Part shown: piece after piece, positions 1 to 6,817 of the stretch
Layout of the letters: each line of letters starts with the position of its first letter
Position numbering within the stretch: the first letter of the stretch is position 1
Assembly (NCBI GenBank): GCA_018240935.1
Contig: JAFEEV010000210.1
Location: 1-6,817 of the forward strand
Direction of reading: 5' to 3'
Source: Pseudomonadota bacterium
GTDB taxonomy: Bacteria; Pseudomonadota; Gammaproteobacteria; Burkholderiales; Nitrosomonadaceae
Length of the DNA stretch: 6,817 bases
The notes under the pieces: model-generated
Seen by the model: the letters and a program-made list of their open reading frames with translations, nothing else
Database searches by the model: none
What the model was told of the DNA's origin: nothing
Position numbers and translations under genes: made by a program

Positions 1-24
1 AAGAAAAAATTTTTCTGTTTGGAG

Positions 25-62
25 AAATAAAAAAACCGCCTTTGAGGGCGGTCTTTTTATTT
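25..62. terminator. Bidirectional intrinsic terminator downstream of bamC
   Basis: A 6-bp GC-rich stem (ACCGCC at 35-40 pairing with GGCGGT at 47-52) closes a 6-base loop. On the minus strand the stem is followed by six Ts (34-29) and more T-rich sequence, so it can end the dapA-bamC transcript. On the plus strand it is followed by CTTTTTATTT (53-62), so it could also end a convergent gene lying off the left edge. It now sits about 170 bases past the bamC stop. Removing the inserted element and one flanking repeat would bring it to about 28 bases, a normal spacing. Positions 1-24 hold only an A/T-rich near-palindrome and no gene. Confidence 0.85.
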
Positions 63-66
63 CTAA

Positions 67-81
67 GGAAGCTCTGAAAAA
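67..81 (+). repeat. Left terminal inverted repeat of the MITE-like element
   Basis: This 15-bp repeat, GGAAGCTCTGAAAAA, is an exact reverse complement of 192-206. The outer flank is CTAA at 63-66. Confidence 0.85.
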
Positions 82-107
82 GGTACCGAGCGACAGTCAG
101 GCAAGGC

Positions 108-166
108 GAAATCAGATGAAAAAGCGCAGTTTACAAGATGTAAATGAGCATTTTGAGTCTGATTTC
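108..166. repeat. Nested inverted repeats (hairpin core) inside the MITE-like element
   Basis: GAAATCAGA (108-116) is an exact reverse complement of TCTGATTTC (158-166). Nested inside it, TTTACA (130-135) pairs with TGTAAA (139-144) across a 3-base loop. The segments between them (TGAAAAAGC at 117-125 and GAGCATTTTGA at 146-156) are imperfectly complementary. The core can therefore fold into one long interrupted hairpin, in DNA or in a read-through RNA. The heptamer GCGCAGT also occurs as a direct repeat at 124-130 and 183-189. Confidence 0.7.
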
Positions 167-191
167 AACACAGCATGATCGAGCGCAGTAG

Positions 192-206
192 TTTTTCAGA
201 GCTTCC
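192..206 (-). repeat. Right terminal inverted repeat of the MITE-like element
   Basis: This is an exact 15-bp reverse complement of the left end. The outer flank is CTAA at 207-210, matching the left flank. The element ends 17 bp from the bamC stop codon. Confidence 0.85.
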
Positions 207-223
207 CTAAGCTTTTTGCCTCG

Positions 224-1378
224 TTATTTTAGCTGCTCATGTAATAGCTTCAGGATGCGGCTGGCCGTTGATGCGCTCACGTCAGATCCATCATCATTCA
301 GTAAGCTAACGGTGCTGGTGTTTGTGCCGGTGTTGTGCACTTGGATACGGTATTTTGCCGCTTTCGCTCCATCCTTGTCGCCGCTGCGCCAGAACATAAT
401 GTTTGAGAGAATACCTTCGTCGTCCCCCTTTTTCTTTCTATCCGCATCAGGATTAACGTAACGCACGAAATAAATTCCCTGTTCGCGATTGCGATCTTCG
501 ACGGTGAAACCGATTCGATCGAGTGCGAGGCCCACTCGCCGCCATGAACGGTCAAACGCTTCATTCACCACCAGCGAAGTGCCTTCTTTATTGATGAATG
601 CGCGTTCCTGGGCGGAGCTTCTGCCTGTGGTCAATTCCAGTTTGGCTTTTTGTTCCTCAACGCCAAAGCGCATCATTAAACGCGATAGCATTTCGGCTTC
701 CAAGTTGGGATCAGCCGGGCGCGGTTGCCAGATCGTACGGTTAAGGTTGCCGCCTTCCAAAACCTCAGTCATGCCGCGATGGCTGATATAGACTTCGGTG
801 CTTCCGCTTTCGTTGCGTTCCAGCCGGGTACGGAATTTATCCCGTTCGGCGGTTGAATAAATGCTGTCCAGGAAAGTGGAAAGAAAAGTACGGATGATGT
901 CTTGCGGAATCTTGGCCCGATTTTCAGCCCAATCGGTTTCCATGATACCGGCTTCTGGAACTTCTACTTTGATCAAAAAACCGAGTTCTTGCCAGAATTC
1001 CTTAATCACCGGCCACACTGCTTCAGGTGGTTGAGGTATCACCAGCCAGCGCTGTGTGCCGGAACGTTCGATGTGCACATTCTGAACGGATGCCGGTATT
1101 AAGGATGTGGTGGCATTTTTTTGTTGCCCGCCGCGTTCGCTGCTGTAACTGGAGAAAGTGGTGCTGCCGGATGATCCTTCGGGTATTGAGTAGCGTTCAT
1201 CGATTGCTGGCTGGATAAGATCGGGCGGTATTTCCAGAGGCGGCAATTTGCCCGCCGACTTGTAGTCGATGGTTTTGGTATCCGGAAACAGGTCGATCAT
1301 TTTGCAACCTGTGGTTGTCAATGAGAGCGTCACTACCAGAGACGGTATAGCTACTTTCCGCCATTGCATTTTTGACAT
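224..1378 (-). CDS. bamC: Outer membrane protein assembly factor BamC (NlpB-type lipoprotein)
   Basis: BamC is an accessory lipoprotein of the BAM complex, which folds beta-barrel proteins into the outer membrane; it binds BamD. The 384-residue product starts with a basic n-region (WRK) and a hydrophobic stretch (about 10-20), then TTTGC with lipidated Cys25, a slightly unusual lipobox with Thr at -3. Next comes the linker motif DYKSAGKLPPLEIPPDL (38-54), typical of betaproteobacterial BamC, then a low-complexity Ser/Gly/Gln region (65-95). Two helix-grip domains follow: about 108-225 (RWLVIPQPPEAVW to VYISHRG) and about 265-384 (SLVVNEAFDRSWRRVG to the C-terminal helix SRILKLLHEQL). A charged insert, RKKKGDDEG (314-322), lies in the second domain. 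It is somewhat longer than the 344-residue E. coli protein. The start is placed one base after the dapA stop, with AAGAGG just upstream; Met4 is an alternative. The dapA-bamC order is the same as E. coli dapA-nlpB. Lack of detailed sequence identity to E. coli is normal for this fast-evolving family. Confidence 0.9.
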   Translation of the reverse strand: MSKMQWRKVAIPSLVVTLSLTTTGCKMIDLFPDTKTIDYKSAGKLPPLEIPPDLIQPAIDERYSIPEGSSGSTTFSSYSSERGGQQKNATTSLIPASVQNVHIERSGTQRWLVIPQPPEAVWPVIKEFWQELGFLIKVEVPEAGIMETDWAENRAKIPQDIIRTFLSTFLDSIYSTAERDKFRTRLERNESGSTEVYISHRGMTEVLEGGNLNRTIWQPRPADPNLEAEMLSRLMMRFGVEEQKAKLELTTGRSSAQERAFINKEGTSLVVNEAFDRSWRRVGLALDRIGFTVEDRNREQGIYFVRYVNPDADRKKKGDDEGILSNIMFWRSGDKDGAKAAKYRIQVHNTGTNTSTVSLLNDDGSDVSASTASRILKLLHEQLK

Positions 1379-1379
1379 C

Positions 1380-2267
1380 TTACCTCTTCACATCGTGGAT
1401 GTTGGCTGATTGCATCGCTTCGCGCAGCAATTGATGATACTGGCCGGATAAAGGCGTGAGCGGCAAACGGATTCCGGGGCCGATTAAACCCATTTGTGCA
1501 ACAGCCCATTTCACCGGGATAGGATTGGCTTCGACAAACAGATCGATGTGTAAGCGCAGCAGTTTGTTATTGAGCGCGCGCGCGGTATTGAGATCGCCCG
1601 CGAATGCGGCGGCGCACATGTCGTGCATCATGCGCGGAGCAACGTTGGCGGTCACTGAAATTACGCCGTGCCCGCCCAACAACAGAAAGGCCAATCCGCT
1701 GACATCGTCTCCGCTATAAATGGAGAAACCGGACGGTGCGCGTTGTAATAAATCGGATCCGCGACCGATGTCGCCCGTGGCATCCTTGATACCGACAATA
1801 TTCGGAATTTGCGCTAAACGCAGGGCGGTGTTGTTATGAATATCGGCCACGGTCCGGCCCGGTACGTTGTACAAGATATGCGGAATATCAACGGCCTCGG
1901 CGATCGCCTTGAAATGCCGGTACAACCCTTCCTGCGTTGGTTTGTTGTAATAAGGCGCAACCGAGAGGCACGCATCCACACCGGCATTCTTGGCATAAAT
2001 CGATAAATCGATGGCTTCGCGAGTCGAGTTCGCTCCCGTGCCGGCAATCACCGGTATGCGACCGGCGACGTGATCGACTGCGGTGCGCATCAGCAGGTGG
2101 TGCTCCTCAAAATCCACAGTCGGGGATTCGCCTGTGGTACCGACGACAACGACGCCGTCGGTACCCTGGTCTATGTGAAAATCCAGCAGAGCGCGGAAGC
2201 GATCCAGATCCAATCCGCCCTCTTCATCCATGGGCGTAACGATAGCAACCAAGCTACCTTTAAACAT
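1380..2267 (-). CDS. dapA: 4-hydroxy-tetrahydrodipicolinate synthase (DapA)
   Basis: DapA condenses pyruvate with L-aspartate-4-semialdehyde, the first committed step of the diaminopimelate/lysine pathway that feeds peptidoglycan and protein synthesis. It is a cytosolic TIM-barrel enzyme. The 295 residues are full length and align without visible gaps to E. coli numbering. Visible are Thr44-Thr45 in GTTGES, Tyr107, Tyr133 in ILYNVPGRT, Arg138, the Schiff-base Lys161 in GIKDATGD, and Ile203. The lysine-feedback pocket residues Ser48, His56, Asn80, Glu84 and Tyr106 are also present (E. coli His53 is Phe here), so lysine inhibition is plausible. The ATG start is supported by the conserved MFKGSLVAIVTPM N-terminus, although its Shine-Dalgarno is weak (GGG at 2277-2279, nine bases away). 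The stop codon lies one base from the bamC start, and clpB ends 134 bp upstream. Confidence 0.97.
   Translation of the reverse strand: MFKGSLVAIVTPMDEEGGLDLDRFRALLDFHIDQGTDGVVVVGTTGESPTVDFEEHHLLMRTAVDHVAGRIPVIAGTGANSTREAIDLSIYAKNAGVDACLSVAPYYNKPTQEGLYRHFKAIAEAVDIPHILYNVPGRTVADIHNNTALRLAQIPNIVGIKDATGDIGRGSDLLQRAPSGFSIYSGDDVSGLAFLLLGGHGVISVTANVAPRMMHDMCAAAFAGDLNTARALNNKLLRLHIDLFVEANPIPVKWAVAQMGLIGPGIRLPLTPLSGQYHQLLREAMQSANIHDVKR
1383..1388 (-). promoter_or_regulatory. bamC ribosome binding site inside the dapA 3' end
   Basis: AAGAGG encodes the last two dapA residues (Lys-Arg) and lies four bases before the bamC ATG, with the dapA TAA stop between them. This arrangement implies translational coupling: ribosomes ending dapA can reinitiate on bamC. 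The spacing is a little short for the first ATG and long (13 bases) for Met4. Confidence 0.7.
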
Positions 2268-2279
2268 ATCAATCTACCC

Positions 2280-2301
2280 GGTAAAAAGAATGCATTTTAC
2301 C
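2280..2301. repeat. Short inverted repeat just upstream of the dapA ribosome binding site
   Basis: GGTAAAA (2280-2286) and TTTTACC (2295-2301) are exact reverse complements around an 8-base spacer. In the mRNA the stem would end directly next to the weak GGG that serves as the dapA ribosome binding site, so it could affect access to it, or it could be a protein site. It is AT-rich and short, so chance is possible. No U-run follows on the minus strand, so it is not a terminator for clpB. Confidence 0.35.
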
Positions 2302-2321
2302 CGAATCTCATGACGTTTAAG
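2294..2321 (-). promoter_or_regulatory. Alternative candidate promoter for dapA-bamC
   Basis: On the minus strand, CTTAAA (2321-2316, poor -35) and TAAAAT (2299-2294, five of six -10 bases) are separated by 16 bases. This would give a leader of roughly 20 bases before dapA. It overlaps the short inverted repeat, which could then act as an operator. Confidence 0.2.
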
Positions 2322-2342
2322 CATATTCACCACGCTTCCCGG

Positions 2343-2370
2343 AATATTTTAACGCCTGCCGCCATTTCAA
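2343..2370 (-). promoter_or_regulatory. Candidate sigma-70 promoter for dapA-bamC
   Basis: On the minus strand, TTGAAA (2370-2365, five of six consensus bases) is followed after 16 bases by AATATT (2348-2343, four of six). It would start transcription about 70 bases before the dapA ATG. Such matches are common by chance, so support is weak. Confidence 0.3.
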
Positions 2371-2401
2371 TTACCTATCCCGATTGATTAACACCAAGGT
2401 G

Positions 2402-5005
<2,604 letters not shown>

Positions 5006-5010
5006 GAAAT

Positions 5011-5016
5011 TCTCCC
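5011..5016 (-). promoter_or_regulatory. clpB ribosome binding site
   Basis: GGGAGA lies five bases before the clpB ATG (its GGGAG core six bases away), a good Shine-Dalgarno that confirms the chosen start. Its GGG can pair with the C-run of the upstream promoter in transcripts that begin further upstream. Confidence 0.75.
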
Positions 5017-5043
5017 ATGGTAGGTTATTGCTGCCTACGTGGG
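5014..5043 (-). promoter_or_regulatory. Potential leader hairpin masking the clpB ribosome binding site
   Basis: In the minus-strand RNA, CCCA (5043-5040) pairs with UGGG (5017-5014), and GUAGG (5038-5034) pairs with CCUAC (5024-5020), around a 9-base loop and a small internal loop. This would cover the GGG of the clpB ribosome site. The 5' arm lies within the sigma-32 -10 region, so it should be present only in RNA reading through from upstream. Chance pairing is possible. Confidence 0.4.
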
Positions 5044-5065
5044 GGGAGAAGCGCGAAATTTCAAG
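5036..5065 (-). promoter_or_regulatory. Sigma-32 (RpoH) type heat-shock promoter of clpB
   Basis: Reading the minus strand, CTTGAAA (5065-5059) matches the sigma-32 -35 consensus perfectly. After 14 bases it is followed by CCCCACGTA (5044-5036), close to the CCCCATnTA -10 consensus. The predicted start would be near 5029, giving a leader of about 24 bases carrying the GGGAGA site. The TGA stop codon of the upstream signalling gene is embedded in the -35 box (5063-5061). clpB is a classical sigma-32 regulon member in proteobacteria, which supports the call. The exact transcription start is inferred. Confidence 0.85.
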
Positions 5066-6817
5066 TGCCGGTTATTTTATGGAACAGATCGTGCGGATTG
5101 CGTGATTTGGCTACAGCGTTGGCGAGCATCGGTTCGATTTCAAGTGCTGCAACCGGCCTGCTGAAGTAATAGCCTTGGTAGTGATCGCATTGCTGTGCAA
5201 TCAAAAGATCGAGTTGCTCCTCGGTTTCTATGCCTTCCGCGATGACATCCATGCCCAGACTGTGCGCCATCGCAATGATCGTAGCGACAATAGTATGGTC
5301 GTTTCTGTCGGTTACGATGTCGCGCACAAAGGTGCGATCGATTTTCAGGGTATGAATCGGGAAACGCTTCAGATAACTGAGGCTGGAGTAGCCGGTGCCG
5401 AAATCGTCGATGGAAATGCGGATGCCCATAGTATTAAGCTGATTCAGCGTTTCCACGACTTTTTCGATATTATCGATCAACATGCTTTCGGTGATTTCCA
5501 GCGTGATGTAGCGGGCCGCCACGCCGGTTTCATGCAGGATACGCGCAATATTATTGATCAACTCCTTATCGCGGAATTGCCGCGCGGACAGATTAATGGC
5601 GACCTTCGGTATAGGATAGCCTTGTGCTTGCCACGTTTTGATTTGCTCACACACGGTTTTTAACACCCATGCGCCGATGGGAATGATTAAACCGGTTTCT
5701 TCCGCCAGACCGATAAATTTATCCGGGGCGATCAGTTTGTGCTCGGGATGCCGCCAGCGTAACAATGCTTCGACACTGTGCAACTGATGACCCGGCATAT
5801 CCATGATCGGCTGGTAAAACAAAACCAGTTCGTTGCGTTCCAGCGCGTAGCGTAAATCGAGACTGAGCGTATGTCTTTCATGAGCGGATTTATTGAGCTC
5901 GTCGGTAAAGAACTGGTAATTGTTGCGGCCATTTTCTTTGGCGTGATACATGGCGGCATCGCCGTTCTTCAGCAATGTTTCGGCATTGGCGCCATCTTCG
6001 GGAAAAACCGCGATGCCGATACTGCCGCAGATATGCAATTCATTCTTGTGGATATAGTAGGGACGCATGAGGGCATCGAGAATTTTCTGCGCTACTTTGG
6101 CTGCATCCAGAGATTCCGCAATGGAATTGAGTACCACAATGAATTCGTCTCCTCCCTGGCGGGCGACGGTATCTTCGCTACGCACGCAGGTCAGCAGTCT
6201 TTCCGCGACCGCTTGCAGCAAAAGATCGCCAATATCGTGACCGAGCGTATCGTTGATCGTTTTGAAATGATCCAGATCGATAAATAATACCGCCATCTGT
6301 TTCTGGCTGCGTGTATCGTGCACCAGCGCGTGTTCGATGCGGTCTTGCAGCAAATGCCGGTTCGGCAAACCGGTCAATGCATCGTGCGTGGTCATTTCTA
6401 TGATGCGCTTTTCAGCTTCCTTACGCTCGTACCAGCGGCCGAGGTCATGGGCGATCGTATCGATGAGATTTTGCTCGTAAGGCATAGCGAACGGGAAATC
6501 TTGCGCATAAAACACTTTTAACTGACCGCATACTTCCCCATTCGCGATAATCGCCGCGCTGAGCGCATTGGGAAGATCGATTTGATATCCGGCGCTGGTG
6601 AATCGTTTGCCGCCTAAGGATATAAAGGCAACGGCTATGTCGGGGAATTGCAGCGCTTGTGTCAGCGCTTTCAGTATGTTCTGGCAGGTTTTTTCCGTGT
6701 CCTGACCGTGTTCCAGATAATTGCGCACCGCATGTAGACAATTGCTTTCCTTCAGGCGCTCGCTCAGATCGAGGTCTTTTTGTTTGCGCGCGGTAACGTC
6801 GACTCCCACGAAGAGGT
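5061..6817 (-). CDS. PAS/GAF-GGDEF-EAL cyclic-di-GMP signalling protein (5' end outside window)
   Basis: The protein combines a diguanylate cyclase domain (makes c-di-GMP from two GTP) with an EAL phosphodiesterase (cleaves it to pGpG). The frame stays open to the window edge, and the first residues, GVDVTARKQKDLDLSERL, are a typical end of a PAS/PAC domain. The GTG at 6807-6809 is therefore not the true start. Counting residues from there: a GAF-like sensor (about 25-130) and a short helical linker; GGDEF (about 138-300) with DALTGLPNR, metal-binding Asp178 in FIDLD, an intact GGDEF signature (219-223) and the inhibitory RxxD site RSED (210-213) five residues before it; then EAL (about 315-565) with EALLRW (347-352), NLSARQ (406-411), EITES (438-442), DDFGTGYSS (468-476), LKIDR with Lys489, AEGIET (524-529) and QGYYF (545-549). 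Both catalytic sites look complete. No membrane segment is visible in this portion. Which activity dominates, and the signal sensed, cannot be read from the sequence. Its stop lies 55 bp before clpB, inside the clpB promoter. Confidence 0.95.
   Translation of the reverse strand, partial: LFVGVDVTARKQKDLDLSERLKESNCLHAVRNYLEHGQDTEKTCQNILKALTQALQFPDIAVAFISLGGKRFTSAGYQIDLPNALSAAIIANGEVCGQLKVFYAQDFPFAMPYEQNLIDTIAHDLGRWYERKEAEKRIIEMTTHDALTGLPNRHLLQDRIEHALVHDTRSQKQMAVLFIDLDHFKTINDTLGHDIGDLLLQAVAERLLTCVRSEDTVARQGGDEFIVVLNSIAESLDAAKVAQKILDALMRPYYIHKNELHICGSIGIAVFPEDGANAETLLKNGDAAMYHAKENGRNNYQFFTDELNKSAHERHTLSLDLRYALERNELVLFYQPIMDMPGHQLHSVEALLRWRHPEHKLIAPDKFIGLAEETGLIIPIGAWVLKTVCEQIKTWQAQGYPIPKVAINLSARQFRDKELINNIARILHETGVAARYITLEITESMLIDNIEKVVETLNQLNTMGIRISIDDFGTGYSSLSYLKRFPIHTLKIDRTFVRDIVTDRNDHTIVATIIAMAHSLGMDVIAEGIETEEQLDLLIAQQCDHYQGYYFSRPVAALEIEPMLANAVAKSRNPHDLFHKITGT

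Larger units (their letters stand above)
67..206. mobile_element. 140-bp MITE-like non-autonomous element with CTAA target duplication
   Basis: The element is bounded by perfect 15-bp inverted repeats beginning GGAAGCTCTG (67-81 and 192-206). It is flanked on both sides by the same four bases, CTAA (63-66 and 207-210), as expected for a target-site duplication. It has no open reading frame long enough for a transposase, so it would have to be mobilised in trans. Internally it contains further inverted repeats and can fold into a long hairpin. The CTAA duplication and GGAAG tips fit the IS5 group of insertion sequences, which is known to duplicate YTAR-type 4-bp targets; assignment to that group is an inference. 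From memory, similar palindromic repeats containing 'aaaaagcgcagtttac' recur in Nitrosomonas-like and other proteobacterial genomes; this is unverified. It could instead be classed as a REP/BIME-like repeat, but the direct duplication favours transposition. Confidence 0.75.

Noticed and set aside
1..17. A/T-rich near-palindrome (AGAAAAAATTTTTCT) at the left edge as a second terminator or protein site
   Set aside because: It is made of homopolymer runs with no GC stem and lies at the window edge without context.
2392..2401. CACCAAGGTG palindrome directly after the clpB stop as a terminator
   Set aside because: The stem has at most four useful pairs and is followed on the minus strand by TTAATCAATC rather than a U-run, so it is too weak to call.
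5175..5663. Plus-strand frame of 162 codons opposite the EAL domain
   Set aside because: It is antisense to conserved EAL motifs and its product resembles nothing I recognise, so it is treated as a codon-bias shadow.
6807..6809. GTG as the start codon of the signalling gene
   Set aside because: The frame stays open to the window edge and the residues after it are the end of a PAS domain, so the coding sequence must begin further upstream.

Overview
The window holds four protein genes, all on the minus strand, in transcription order (right to left): a PAS/GAF/GGDEF/EAL cyclic-di-GMP enzyme cut by the right window edge, the disaggregase clpB, dapA (dihydrodipicolinate synthase) and bamC (outer-membrane assembly lipoprotein). 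A short non-coding tail on the left carries a small inverted-repeat element and an intrinsic terminator. The Gram-negative outer-membrane lipoprotein, the dapA-bamC pair and the style of the BamC and ClpB sequences point to a proteobacterium, most likely a betaproteobacterium. Nitrosomonadaceae is my best guess, based on the repeat element and protein style; this is from memory and was not verified by search.

Layout. Positions 1-62: an A-rich stretch and a hairpin terminator with a U-run on either strand. Positions 63-210: a 140-bp MITE-like element with perfect 15-bp terminal inverted repeats, flanked by CTAA direct repeats and inserted between bamC and its terminator. Positions 224-1378: bamC. 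Positions 1380-2267: dapA, whose stop codon is one base from the bamC start, so the two are almost certainly co-transcribed and translationally coupled. Positions 2268-2401: a 134-bp gap with weak promoter candidates and a small inverted repeat beside the dapA ribosome binding site. Positions 2402-5005: clpB. Positions 5006-5060: a 55-bp gap that, with the end of the upstream gene, contains a good heat-shock (sigma-32) type promoter and the clpB ribosome binding site. Positions 5061-6817: the signalling gene, whose true start lies outside the window.

How the genes relate: dapA and bamC form a lysine/peptidoglycan-precursor plus envelope-assembly pair, as in E. coli (dapA-nlpB). clpB looks like its own heat-shock unit. 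The GGDEF-EAL protein is probably a neighbour rather than a functional partner, although its stop codon lies within the clpB -35 box. I see no undescribed multi-gene system here. The most notable signals are the MITE-like insertion, the stop-codon-overlapping sigma-32 promoter with its leader hairpin, and the absence of the E. coli-type internal start codon in clpB.
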